64,000 nt of DNA from Limimaricola hongkongensis DSM 17492 (GTDB lineage: Bacteria > Pseudomonadota > Alphaproteobacteria > Rhodobacterales > Rhodobacteraceae). Position 1 is the first letter of the stretch; every line of letters starts with the position of its first letter. The position numbers were made by a program, and so were the translations under genes. The notes beneath the pieces were generated by a model. It did no database searches and had not been told where the DNA came from. It saw nothing but the letters and a program-made list of their open reading frames with translations. The stretch spans positions 310,001 through 374,000 of the forward strand of contig NZ_KK088650.1 in assembly GCF_000600975.2 (NCBI RefSeq), written 5' to 3'. Below are positions 55,828 to 64,000 of the stretch, piece by piece.

Positions 55828-57423
55828 ATGCTCCACCCTTCGACGAAGACCGCGGGAGAGACGGGTTTCGTGCCCTTTCCCCAGACCTATCCGGGACGGC
55901 TTTACTATATCGCGGCGGACCCGGATAAATCGTTCGAGCAGAAGGCCAACGAGCTGCTGGCGATCGGCTGCGAGGCGCTGGGGCTCGACCTGGGCATCAT
56001 CAGCTTCGTCGAGGGTGGCCGCTACGAGGTCATCCACAGCTACGGGGAGGCGCCGCCCGCGCCGGGGACGCCGTTCAACCTGTCCGAAACCTATTGCTGC
56101 CACACCCTCGTGGCAGAGGATGTGACGAGCTTTCATCACGCCGGGGCCTCGCGGATCGCGACCCATCCTTGCTATCTCAATTTCGGGCTGGAGAGCTATA
56201 TCGGCACGCCGCTGGTGGTGAATGGCGACGTGTTCGGGACGCTCAACTTCTCCTCGGCGCGGCCGCGCAGCCGGGCCTTCGACGCCGATGAGCACGCGCT
56301 GGTGCGGTTCTTCGGGCGCTGGTTCTCCAAGGAATGGGAGCGGGCGATCCAGACCGCCGAGCTGGAGCGCAAGACGACGCTGCTCGAAGCGGTCTTCGAG
56401 GCCATTCCCGGCTCGGTGATCGTGGCCGACCAGGAACGCCGGATCACCATGACGAACAGCACGGTGCGCGAGATGTTCGGCTTTCGGCCGGAGGATCTGC
56501 AGGGGCGGCAGACCTCGATCCTCTATTCCGATTTCGAGCAGTACAACCAGGCCGGCGCGCGCCGGTTCAACGCCAAGTCCACCGGCGGGTTCGAACCGTA
56601 TGAAATGCGGTACCGGCGGCAGAACGGAGAGGAGTTCACCGGCGAAACCCATGCCACGCTTCTGACCACGCGCGACGGCAAGCGGCTTGGCTACCTGGCG
56701 GTGATCCGCGACGTGACGCAGCGCAAGCGCGTCGAGCGCCAGCGCGATCACGCGATCTCGGTGGTCAGCCACGAGATCAAGACGCCGGCCTCGACGATCT
56801 CCGGGTCGCTCCAGCTGCTGGGCCGCTTTTCCGATCACCTGCCCGAGCGGGGGCAGCGGCTTCTGGAGATCTCGCTGCGCGGCACCGAACGGCTGAACCT
56901 GCTGATCGACGACATCCTCGATTCGGGGCGGCTGCAATCGGGCCAGCTTTCCATGACCACGCAGGCCACCGATCTGGGCGCGCTGCTGCGTGACAGCGTG
57001 CGCGATCACGCGGTCATCGCCAGGGACAACGCGGTCCAGTTGAAGATCGTCGGGGAGGACGCGGCGGCGGTCATGGTCGAGGCCAACCCGACCCGGCTGG
57101 CACAGGTCGTCGACAACCTTCTTTCCAACGCGATGAAGGCGTCGCCGGCTTCGGGGACGGTCGAGCTCGGGCTGCTGCGCGGGCCCGCGGGGTTCTGGAT
57201 CAGGGATCACGGCGTCGGCATCCCCGAGCAGCTTCAGCCCGTGCTGTTCGACCGGTTCACCCGCAGCGAATCCGAGACCTTCCGCTTCGGCGGCGGCAAC
57301 GGGCTTGGCCTGAACATCGTGAAGGCCATCGTCGACCAGCACCGCGCCAGGATCTCCTTCGAGACCGCCGAGGGCGAGGGCACGACCTTCCGGGTGGTCT
57401 TTGCGGATGACGCGGCCCGGTGA
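55828..57423 (+). CDS. Sensor histidine kinase with GAF and PAS domains
   Basis: 531 residues, no membrane helix, so cytoplasmic. GAF domain (about 30-185, with cysteines in ETYCCHTL), PAS domain (about 190-305), HisKA with the phospho-acceptor His315 in VVSHEIKTP, and an ATPase domain (N-box NLLSNAMKAS, G1 RDHGVGIP, F-box LFDRFTRS, G2 GNGLGLNI). No receiver domain. It likely passes phosphate via the Hpt protein encoded next to the receiver protein at 63138. ATG has a GAGGCAGG site. Confidence 0.9.
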   Translation: MLHPSTKTAGETGFVPFPQTYPGRLYYIAADPDKSFEQKANELLAIGCEALGLDLGIISFVEGGRYEVIHSYGEAPPAPGTPFNLSETYCCHTLVAEDVTSFHHAGASRIATHPCYLNFGLESYIGTPLVVNGDVFGTLNFSSARPRSRAFDADEHALVRFFGRWFSKEWERAIQTAELERKTTLLEAVFEAIPGSVIVADQERRITMTNSTVREMFGFRPEDLQGRQTSILYSDFEQYNQAGARRFNAKSTGGFEPYEMRYRRQNGEEFTGETHATLLTTRDGKRLGYLAVIRDVTQRKRVERQRDHAISVVSHEIKTPASTISGSLQLLGRFSDHLPERGQRLLEISLRGTERLNLLIDDILDSGRLQSGQLSMTTQATDLGALLRDSVRDHAVIARDNAVQLKIVGEDAAAVMVEANPTRLAQVVDNLLSNAMKASPASGTVELGLLRGPAGFWIRDHGVGIPEQLQPVLFDRFTRSESETFRFGGGNGLGLNIVKAIVDQHRARISFETAEGEGTTFRVVFADDAAR

Positions 57424-57469
57424 CAGGCCGGGCGCGGCAAACGGGCAACAGCCGCGCGCCCGGCCTGTC
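57422..57469 (+). terminator. Long hairpin between kinase and Hpt genes
   Basis: Perfect 15-bp arms (57422-57436 and 57455-57469) with an 18-base loop, starting in the kinase stop codon. A weak TT follows. It may terminate or partially attenuate kinase transcription ahead of the polysaccharide genes. Confidence 0.6.
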
Positions 57470-57544
57470 CTTGACGGCACGGGATCGAGAGCCGCGGCGG
57501 CCGCATTGTGCTAGAGCCTTGCAGAACATGACGGAGCGTTAAAA

Positions 57545-57859
57545 TTGACCGATTATGCCGAGAAGGTACTCCAGATCCGCCACAGATTCCTTGCGAATCT
57601 CGAGCAGAGACTGGGGGGGATCGAGGCCGAGATCCGGCGGGTGGAGCAAGGCGCGCCCGGTGCCGCCGCCGATCTGCATCTCGCGCTGCACGACCTGACC
57701 GGCAATGCCGCGATGCTCGGTCTCGACGAGATGACGGCCGAGGCGCGGCGCGGGCTCGCGGTGCTCGAAGGCGGCCGGCTGGAGGCCGAGGCGGGCCGGG
57801 CCGCCGCGCTGGACGACATTCGCGCCTCGGTGGCGCGGCTTCTCGAACTGAAGAAATGA
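57545..57859 (+). CDS. Stand-alone histidine phosphotransfer (Hpt) protein
   Basis: 104 residues from a TTG start with a GGAG site eight bases upstream. Helical throughout; His49 in LALHDLTGNAAMLGLDEM fits the Hpt HxLxGxA pattern. It should shuttle phosphate between the upstream kinase and a receiver. 14 bases separate it from the BcsB-like gene, so it is the first gene of the polysaccharide operon. Confidence 0.82.
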   Translation: MTDYAEKVLQIRHRFLANLEQRLGGIEAEIRRVEQGAPGAAADLHLALHDLTGNAAMLGLDEMTAEARRGLAVLEGGRLEAEAGRAAALDDIRASVARLLELKK

Positions 57860-57873
57860 TGCGGACTGTCTGA

Positions 57874-59829
57874 ATGAGTTTTACCAGCCTCAGGGCCCTG
57901 ATCGTCGCCCTGGCCATCCCGACCTGCGGTCTGGCGCAGGTCGCGGCCCCCGACGCCCCCGATGGCGATGCCGCAGCCGGCCGTCTCGTCCGCAAGATCG
58001 ACCTCGCCGAGATCGGTTATCCTTCGGGGCTGGAATTCCAGCAGCTCTCCGGCGAGGCGGTCGCGTTCTTTCCGGTCGGCGCCCGCGCGGCGATCGAGGG
58101 CATGACGCTGCGGCTCGATCTCGTGCATGGGCAGACGCTCGACGTCACCCGGCATCTCAAGCTGCGCGTGAACGACGTGATCGCCCATGCCGAGCCGCTG
58201 CCCGCCGACCAGACGCGCGGCACCATCACGCTGGAGCTGCCGCCCGAGGCCGCGCAGAACGGCTTTGTCAAAATCGGCATCGCCTATGCGGGGGCCAGCT
58301 CGGACAACATCTGTTTCGACGAACGCTCCTCGGGCGATTTCGCGCAGATCCTGCCGGGCTCGTCGCTCACCCTCGCGCTGGACCGCGCCGCGCTCGACAC
58401 GATCGACCGGGTCGCGCAGGTGATGCCGCCGGCCAAGATCCTCGAGGCGGGCAGGGGGGTCGATGCCGCCCGCGCGCTGCCTTTCGCCTTGCGGGCCGCG
58501 GCGCTGTACGACGCCGAATACGGTCTGGTGACCGCCGGGCGGGCCGAGGCGGGCCCCGAGGCGGGCACCGCGCCGGGCTGGAGCTCCGTGACCTTCGCTC
58601 TCGACGACAAGGCCACCGGCGCCGAAGCCGGGTCGGTGACGCTGGCGGGGACCGCCAGGCCGGGGCTGAGCTTCGGCAGCGCGGACCCCGAGCTGGGGCT
58701 GGCGCTCGCGGCCAGCCGCTGGCGCGCGCTGGCGCAGAACGGCGGCGGCGCGACGACGCTCGCCCCGCCGCGCGACGGGGCCGGGGAGACGGTCAGCTTC
58801 GCCACGCTCGGCACGCCCCAGCTGCAGCAGATGGTCACCGGCAGCAGCACCTTCGACTTCAGCTTTGCCGCCGATGATTTCGCCGCCGGCCGGCTGCCGG
58901 ACGGGGTCGAGCTTCTGGTCGGCGCGGCGCGTTCGCCCAACGGGCGCGGCGTGACGGTGTCGGCCTATCTCAACGGCAGCCTGCTGGGCAGCCGCCCGCT
59001 CGACGATGCCGAACCGGTCTGGATGGAATTCGCGATCCCGGACGGGCTGGTCGGCCGCGAGAACCAGATGCAGATCCTCGTGCAGCGGCAGGTCGAAGGC
59101 GGCAACTGCCTGTTCAAGCCGCAAGGCTACCCGGCGCAGATCCTGCCGCAAAGCCGGTTCACCCTCGGCGAGGCGCCAAAGGCGGCGAATGATTTCTACC
59201 TGATGCGGCAGGCGTTCTCCGGCGGGGTCGACATCGTGACGGCGCCGGATGCGCAGCTTGGTGACGCCATGCCGTGGCTTTTGCCGATCGCCGGGGCGCT
59301 GTTGCCCGACGCCGCCGATCTCACCATGCGCGACACGGTCACGGCCACGCCGGAGGAGGCGGCATCGCGGCCCTTCCTCTATATCGGGCAGACCGCGCCC
59401 GAGGGGGCCGAGGCCGGGCTGCGGTTCGACCAGGGGCGCGTGGAGGTCCGCGACGGCACCGGCGACACGCTGTATGCGGGTGCGGCGATGGATGCGGCGG
59501 CGGTGGTGCAGATCGTCGAGATCGGCGACCGGCCCGGCATCTGGCTGCGTCCGGGCACCGGGCCCGCGCCGCGCCCGACCATGGACACGCCGCTCCTGCT
59601 CGACCGGGGCGATCTCGCCTTCATCGACGACCGGGGCGTGGCGCTGGTCACGTCGACCCGGCGCGGCGATCTGGTCGACATCACCTATCCCGACCGGCGC
59701 GACATCATGCAGGTCATCGCGCAGTACCGCCCCTGGATCATCGGCGCGGCCTGGCTCGCGCTCACCCTCGTGGTCGTGCGCTTCCTGCAGGGCGTGTACC
59801 GCAGGGCCCGGCGCGGCAAAGAGAGCTGA
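57874..59829 (+). CDS. BcsB-like periplasmic polysaccharide-export partner
   Basis: 651 residues with a signal peptide (about 1-22), a large periplasmic beta-rich region and one C-terminal membrane anchor (about 623-643) ending in a basic tail, as in cellulose synthase subunit BcsB. Segments such as DNICFDERSSG, VSAYLNGSLLGSRPL and LVQRQVEGGNCLFKPQGYPAQILPQSRFTL fit the BcsB carbohydrate-binding and flavodoxin-like pattern. It is shorter than E. coli BcsB. It lies three bases before the glycosyltransferase gene. Similarity is from pattern recognition, not alignment. Confidence 0.75.
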   Translation: MSFTSLRALIVALAIPTCGLAQVAAPDAPDGDAAAGRLVRKIDLAEIGYPSGLEFQQLSGEAVAFFPVGARAAIEGMTLRLDLVHGQTLDVTRHLKLRVNDVIAHAEPLPADQTRGTITLELPPEAAQNGFVKIGIAYAGASSDNICFDERSSGDFAQILPGSSLTLALDRAALDTIDRVAQVMPPAKILEAGRGVDAARALPFALRAAALYDAEYGLVTAGRAEAGPEAGTAPGWSSVTFALDDKATGAEAGSVTLAGTARPGLSFGSADPELGLALAASRWRALAQNGGGATTLAPPRDGAGETVSFATLGTPQLQQMVTGSSTFDFSFAADDFAAGRLPDGVELLVGAARSPNGRGVTVSAYLNGSLLGSRPLDDAEPVWMEFAIPDGLVGRENQMQILVQRQVEGGNCLFKPQGYPAQILPQSRFTLGEAPKAANDFYLMRQAFSGGVDIVTAPDAQLGDAMPWLLPIAGALLPDAADLTMRDTVTATPEEAASRPFLYIGQTAPEGAEAGLRFDQGRVEVRDGTGDTLYAGAAMDAAAVVQIVEIGDRPGIWLRPGTGPAPRPTMDTPLLLDRGDLAFIDDRGVALVTSTRRGDLVDITYPDRRDIMQVIAQYRPWIIGAAWLALTLVVVRFLQGVYRRARRGKES

Positions 59830-59832
59830 CGA

Positions 59833-61722
59833 ATGGCGCTCGACGGCGACAGCGCGGCGATCGGAGAGCTGCTGCTCGACCGGGGTCTTCTGACCCCGGC
59901 GCAGCTCGACGAGGCGACCGCGCGCGCCGAGGAATGGCATGTCGGGCTGATCGAGGTGCTGCAAAGCCGCCGCTGGCTCAAGCCCGGCGAGCTGTATCGC
60001 GCGCTCGCTTTCTATTACGACCTGCGTCTGGTCGATCTCTTCGAGGCGCCGCCCGACATCGATCTGGTGCGGCAGCAGGACGTGACGGCGATGACCGACG
60101 CGCTGACCATCCCGGTGCGCCGGATGGCAGGCGGCACGCTGGTGGTCGCGACGGCCCGGCCCGGCCCGCGCACGCTGCTGCACATCATCGAGACCTATCC
60201 CGGCGACGTCGAGATCGTGGTCGCCCCGCAGCTCGACATTTCCTGGGCGCTGCAGACCGCCTTTCGCGAAGAACAGCTGCACCGCGCGGTCTACGGCCTG
60301 GCCGATACCGACCCGGTGATGTCCGCCAAGAGCGTCATCACGCCGCCGCAGGTGGTCGCCATCTACCTGATGATCAGCGCCTTGCTGGTCGGGTTCGCCA
60401 CCGCGCCCGTCGCCAGCCTGATCGCGCTCAACGTGGTCATGACGCTGTTCTACACCGGCAATTTCCTGTTCAAGGCGGTGCTCGTCTGGGTCGGCGGCGA
60501 GGTGCAGGAGCGTTACTCCCGCGCGATCGCGGCCGAGGCGGCGGCGATGCGCGACGACGACCTGCCGGTCTATACCGTGCTGGTGCCGATGTTCCGCGAG
60601 CCCGAGGTGCTGCCGATCCTCACGGCCGCGCTGCGCAAGCTCGACTATCCGCTGGCCAAGCTCGACATCAAGATCGTGCTCGAAGAGACCGACGACGAAA
60701 CCATCGCCGCGGCGCGGGCGCTCGAACTCGAAGGCGTGTTCGAGATCATCCAGGTGCCGCAGTCGCACCCGCAGACCAAGCCCAAGGCCTGCAACTATGC
60801 GTTGCAATACGCGCGCGGCGACTTTCTCGTGATCTTCGACGCCGAGGACAAGCCCGAGCCCGACCAGCTCAAGAAGGTGCTCGCCGCCTTCCGCCAGCGT
60901 TCGCCCAACACCGCCTGCATCCAGTGCCGCCTGAACTACTACAACGCGCGCGAGAACTGGCTGACGCGGATGTTCACGCTCGACTACTCGCTGTGGTTCG
61001 ACCTGATGCTGCCGGGGCTGGAGCGGCTCGGCGTGCCGATCCCGCTGGGCGGCACCTCGAACCATTTCCGCATGGACGTGCTGCGCGAGCTGAACGCGTG
61101 GGACCCGTTCAACGTCACCGAGGATGCCGATCTCGGCATCCGGCTGACGCAGAAGGGCTACCGCGTCGGCGTCATCGACAGCACCACCTACGAGGAAGCG
61201 AACGTCTCCATCCCGAACTGGATCCGGCAGCGCAGCCGCTGGATCAAGGGCTACATGCAGACCTTTCTCGTGCACACGCGGCGCCCGATCCACCTGTATC
61301 GCAGCGTCGGCCTGCCGGGCGTGATCGGTTTCGTCTTCTTCATCGGCGGCACCTTCCTGTCGGGGCTTCTGAACCCGATCTTCTGGGCCACCTTCCTGGT
61401 CTGGATGATCTTCGGCGCCGACGCGATCGAACCGTTCTTCCCGCCGATCCTGCTCTACATGTCGCTTCTGAACCTGCTGGCCGGCAACGCGCTGCTGGTC
61501 TACCTGACCATGGTGGCGCCGTTCCGCCGCCGCTGGACCGATCTCGCGCCGTGGGGGATCAGCGTGCTGGGCTACTGGGTGCTGATGACCATCGCCTCCT
61601 ATAAGGCGCTCAAGCAGCTGATCAGCAACCCGTTCTACTGGGAAAAGACCCAGCACGGCCTGTCCAAGCAGACCGCGAACGAGCTGGACGCCGCCAAGAG
61701 CGACGCCGAGGTGGCGACATGA
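59833..61722 (+). CDS. Family 2 glycosyltransferase with N-terminal MshEN (GspE-N) domain
   Basis: 629 residues. Residues about 8-155 form an MshEN/GspE-N domain (IGELLLDRGLLTPAQLDEA, ALAFYYDLRLVDL, GGTLVVATARPGP), known in MshE and NfrB to bind c-di-GMP. Two helices (about 175-220) precede the GT2 core: VLVPMFREPEVL, FDAED, GGTSNHFR, TEDADLGIRL and the processive QRSRW. Three to five helices follow. No PilZ domain. It probably polymerises and exports a glycan through the membrane when c-di-GMP is bound. The start is 3 bases after the BcsB-like stop. Confidence 0.85.
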   Translation: MALDGDSAAIGELLLDRGLLTPAQLDEATARAEEWHVGLIEVLQSRRWLKPGELYRALAFYYDLRLVDLFEAPPDIDLVRQQDVTAMTDALTIPVRRMAGGTLVVATARPGPRTLLHIIETYPGDVEIVVAPQLDISWALQTAFREEQLHRAVYGLADTDPVMSAKSVITPPQVVAIYLMISALLVGFATAPVASLIALNVVMTLFYTGNFLFKAVLVWVGGEVQERYSRAIAAEAAAMRDDDLPVYTVLVPMFREPEVLPILTAALRKLDYPLAKLDIKIVLEETDDETIAAARALELEGVFEIIQVPQSHPQTKPKACNYALQYARGDFLVIFDAEDKPEPDQLKKVLAAFRQRSPNTACIQCRLNYYNARENWLTRMFTLDYSLWFDLMLPGLERLGVPIPLGGTSNHFRMDVLRELNAWDPFNVTEDADLGIRLTQKGYRVGVIDSTTYEEANVSIPNWIRQRSRWIKGYMQTFLVHTRRPIHLYRSVGLPGVIGFVFFIGGTFLSGLLNPIFWATFLVWMIFGADAIEPFFPPILLYMSLLNLLAGNALLVYLTMVAPFRRRWTDLAPWGISVLGYWVLMTIASYKALKQLISNPFYWEKTQHGLSKQTANELDAAKSDAEVAT

Positions 61723-63134
61723 CCCGGCTGCTGCGCTTTGGCATCTACACGGTGCCGCTGTTCGGGCTGCTGCTGCTGCCGGTGCTGTGGGTCGAGATGC
61801 ACGGCTTCGTCTCGGATGCGACCGTGCAGATGTGGGCCAAGACGATCCTCCAGGTCGAGGGGCCGCAGGCCTTCCGCGGCACCGATCCGTTCTATCCGCC
61901 GCTGCCCTATGCCGTCACGCTGGTGGTGCAGGCGCTGGTGCCGCGGACCGGCATCCCGGTGCCGCTGCTGGTCTCCGCGGCGATCGGGGCGCTGCTGCTC
62001 TATGCGTGGTTCGGCAATCTGCGCGAGCGCGGCGCCTATGACCGGGTGTCGGCGGGGCTGATCGTGGCGCTTCTGGCGATGAACCCGTTCTTCTTGCGCG
62101 CGCTGGTGAACGGGCCGGGTACGATGTTCCTGCTGCTGGGGTTCTGGATCTATGCGCGGGGGCTGTTGAACCTGCGGCTGAACGGCACCGCGCCCGACAT
62201 GATGAAGGTCGCGGTCGGGCTGCTGATCATGCCGGTTTCGCATGGCTACGGGCTGATGCTGACGCTCGGGACCTTGCCGTTCATCGTCATCGCCGCGCGG
62301 CCGAGCATGCTCGCCGCCTCGTCCTTCGGCTATATCGTGTCGATGTTCTTTCCGGCGGTCGCGGCGATCGGCTCGCTCGTCTTCGTGGCCTCGGTGCTCG
62401 ACACCGAGATCTTCCCGGCCGGTGCCGTCGCGGCCGGCGCGCGGTTCGAATTCGACGCGCTTTTGCCCACGCTGTGCGCGCTGGCCGTGGTGGCCGCGGC
62501 GCTGTGGCGCACGCGCGGCGTGCCGCGGTTTTTCCTGCCGCTGTTGGCGGGGGCCTGCAGCCTGATCGGCGGGGCGGTGCTCAATCTCGGCTACGGGCTC
62601 GAGGCGGACCCGGTCGTGGTCGCGGCCCCGGCGCTGGGGCTCGTCATCGTCGCGATCCGGTCATGGCCGCCCAGCGGGTTGCGCGCCTCGGTGATCGCGG
62701 CGGTGCTGGTGGCGTCGGTGCCGCTGGGGCTTTGGTCGATCCGGGCGGGCGGCGGCGCCGAAAGCCTGCGGCTGTTGCAGGCGGCGCGCGGCGTGGCGGT
62801 GGCCGACACGCGCGCCGCCGACCGGGCGGCGGCGGCGTATCTCGCCGGGCGCGACGGGGTGCTGGCCGATGTCGAACGCAATCCCGGCCTCGTCACCGCG
62901 ATGGGGCGGATCGATGGATTGCTGGTGGCCGGTCAGACGGCCTACGATGTCACGCTGCAGGGCGGGCGGCCGCGTGGCGACTGGATCGCGGTGCGCCATT
63001 TGCCCGACGCGGTGTCCCAGCCCGACCGGCTGCTCGGGGCGTTTCCACAGCTTGCAGAAGACGGGTCGCCGGCTTTCGCGCTCAGGTTCTCCCATGCGCC
63101 TTGGCGAATTTTCCAGATCATTGAACAGGATTGA
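61719..63134 (+). CDS. Polytopic membrane protein of the polysaccharide locus
   Basis: 471 residues with about ten hydrophobic segments in the first 345 residues and a soluble C-terminal part (about 350-471). An early loop (VEMHGFVSDATVQMWAKTILQ, RGTDPFYPPLPYAV) resembles the first extracytoplasmic loop of GT-C fold transferases, but no DxD motif is certain. It might modify the polymer or use a lipid-linked sugar. ATG overlaps the glycosyltransferase stop (ATGA). No named family recognised. Confidence 0.65.
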   Translation: MTRLLRFGIYTVPLFGLLLLPVLWVEMHGFVSDATVQMWAKTILQVEGPQAFRGTDPFYPPLPYAVTLVVQALVPRTGIPVPLLVSAAIGALLLYAWFGNLRERGAYDRVSAGLIVALLAMNPFFLRALVNGPGTMFLLLGFWIYARGLLNLRLNGTAPDMMKVAVGLLIMPVSHGYGLMLTLGTLPFIVIAARPSMLAASSFGYIVSMFFPAVAAIGSLVFVASVLDTEIFPAGAVAAGARFEFDALLPTLCALAVVAAALWRTRGVPRFFLPLLAGACSLIGGAVLNLGYGLEADPVVVAAPALGLVIVAIRSWPPSGLRASVIAAVLVASVPLGLWSIRAGGGAESLRLLQAARGVAVADTRAADRAAAAYLAGRDGVLADVERNPGLVTAMGRIDGLLVAGQTAYDVTLQGGRPRGDWIAVRHLPDAVSQPDRLLGAFPQLAEDGSPAFALRFSHAPWRIFQIIEQD

Positions 63135-63137
63135 GCG

Positions 63138-64000
63138 ATGTCGAGAAAGATTGTTGCGGTTGATGATTCAGACATCGCACGGGAACTGGTGGTCGCGACC
63201 CTCGCGGATTTCGGCTATGACACGGTCGAAACCTTTTCCGACCCGATACAGGCGCTCGAAACCCTGTCGGGGCAGAGCGAGACGGCGGATCTCGTGCTGC
63301 TCGACATCATGATGCCGGGCATGGACGGGATCGAGCTGTGCGCGCGGCTGCGCCAGGTCGAAGCCTGGCGCGACGTGCCGATCGTCATGCTGACCAGCCG
63401 CACCGACAAGGGGTCGCTGTCGCGCGCCTTCATGGCCGGGGCCAATGACTATCTGATGAAGCCGTTCGACCGGGTCGAGTTCCAGGCCCGGCTGAAGGCG
63501 CAGCTGCGGCTGAAATCCGAGCTGGACCGGCGCAAGTCCCCGGCCGATCCGGCCGCCATGACCGCGGCGGCGCCGCCGCGCCGGTCGCATGTGCCGGGGC
63601 TTCTGGGCGACCAGCACACGCTGCTCGACGCGCTGACGACGCTGGACGGGAGCGAGCCGCTTTGCGTCTATGCCTTGTCGATCGACGCGCTGGCCAGCAA
63701 TGCCACCGATTTCCTGCCCGCGGATCGCGATGCGATCATCGCCGCCGTGTCGCGCTGTCTCGCCGCGATCGAGATGCCGGCCGGCGACATCCTCGTGCGC
63801 TGGGAAGATGAGAGCTTCTGCGGCGCGAGCCTGGGGCGCAGCCGCTCCGAGATGGTCGCGCGGCTGGAGCGCGTGGCCGGTCGGGTCGAGACCGCGCTGT
63901 CGGGGCTGCGGGACCGGCTTCGTGGTGGCGAGACCACCGTGAGCATCGCGCTCGCGGTCGGCGATCCCGGCTGCCGGTCCTCCGAGGTGCTCGGGGACGC
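63138..64000 (+). CDS. Response regulator with degenerate GGDEF domain (truncated by window end)
   Basis: 287 codons are visible with no stop; the gene continues past the window. The receiver domain (1-120) has Asp9/Asp10, the phospho-acceptor Asp56 in LLDIMMPGMDG, and Lys108 in YLMKPFD. After a Pro/Ala linker, residues about 155-287 follow the GGDEF fold, but the signature is RWEDESF (221-227) instead of GGDEF, so cyclase activity is unlikely. It may bind or sense rather than make c-di-GMP. It starts three bases after the membrane protein stop. Confidence 0.85.
   Translation, partial: MSRKIVAVDDSDIARELVVATLADFGYDTVETFSDPIQALETLSGQSETADLVLLDIMMPGMDGIELCARLRQVEAWRDVPIVMLTSRTDKGSLSRAFMAGANDYLMKPFDRVEFQARLKAQLRLKSELDRRKSPADPAAMTAAAPPRRSHVPGLLGDQHTLLDALTTLDGSEPLCVYALSIDALASNATDFLPADRDAIIAAVSRCLAAIEMPAGDILVRWEDESFCGASLGRSRSEMVARLERVAGRVETALSGLRDRLRGGETTVSIALAVGDPGCRSSEVLGD

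Noticed and set aside
57553..61656. A 1367-residue open frame on the minus strand opposite the polysaccharide locus
   Set aside because: It is the complement of clear Hpt, BcsB-like and glycosyltransferase genes; composition is that of a shadow frame.

Overview
The window looks like a chromosomal segment of a high-GC alphaproteobacterium of the Rhodobacteraceae (Rhodobacterales). The evidence is gene content and order: trpGDC-moaC-moeA-lexA, a surA/ppiD-like gene directly upstream of trpE, fumC followed by tiny DUF4169 and ribbon-helix-helix genes, trgA-trgB-cysK, a circularly permuted two-piece tmRNA gene, an alphaproteobacterial GTTC-N7-GTTC LexA box, and many start/stop overlaps of the ATGA/GTGA type. 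I see no prophage, insertion sequence or CRISPR array; nearly all of it is densely packed single-copy genes.

Layout. 1-5.5 kb: leftward tryptophan, molybdopterin and SOS genes (trpG, trpD, ung, trpC, moaC, moeA, then autoregulated lexA). 5.7-8.0 kb: rightward divergent polysaccharide deacetylase and DoxX. 8.1-14.2 kb: leftward trpE, periplasmic foldase, aminotransferase, gpt and fabI. 14.4-19.2 kb: rightward pdxH, two-domain cold-shock protein, DUF192 protein, tRNA-Pro, a 480-bp non-coding stretch with a DnaA box, a degenerate class II ribonucleotide-reductase-like protein, and ExoD. 19.3-23.3 kb: nadE, then a preQ1-I riboswitch controlling queC-queD-queE. 24-29.8 kb: a caa3-type oxidase operon (subunit II with cytochrome c, fused subunits I and III, small membrane protein, CtaG, triheme cytochrome c). 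30-34.7 kb: a YnjB-type ABC importer and ccdA. 34.8-37.4 kb: an alpha/beta-hydrolase and cytochrome P450 pair ending in two AT-rich palindromes. 37.4-42.3 kb: leftward fumC cluster, SspB, a DUF1194 protein, ssrA and an orphan PotD-like binding protein. 42.4-53.7 kb: rightward acuI, a BCCT transporter, photolyase, CFA-synthase-like methyltransferase, trgA-trgB-cysK and a large MscS channel. 53.8-55.1 kb: an AI-2E family protein (leftward) and tRNA-Ser. 55.8-64 kb: a signalling and exopolysaccharide locus.

The most notable system is the last one. A GAF-PAS histidine kinase without receiver and a stand-alone Hpt protein precede a BcsB-like periplasmic protein, a family 2 glycosyltransferase with an N-terminal MshEN/GspE-N domain (a known c-di-GMP-binding fold), a polytopic membrane protein, and a receiver protein whose GGDEF-like domain has lost its signature. 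I infer a phosphorelay- and c-di-GMP-controlled polysaccharide secretion system distinct from classical cellulose (bcs) operons. The last gene runs off the window, so the right border is unknown.

Other highlights: the RNR-derived probable pseudoenzyme at 16.7-18.6 kb; the preQ1 riboswitch; the permuted ssrA, whose tag (ANDNRAPAMAVAA) can be read and which lies about 0.8 kb from its adaptor gene sspB; and the oxidase subunit I-III fusion with glutamine at the K-channel lysine position.
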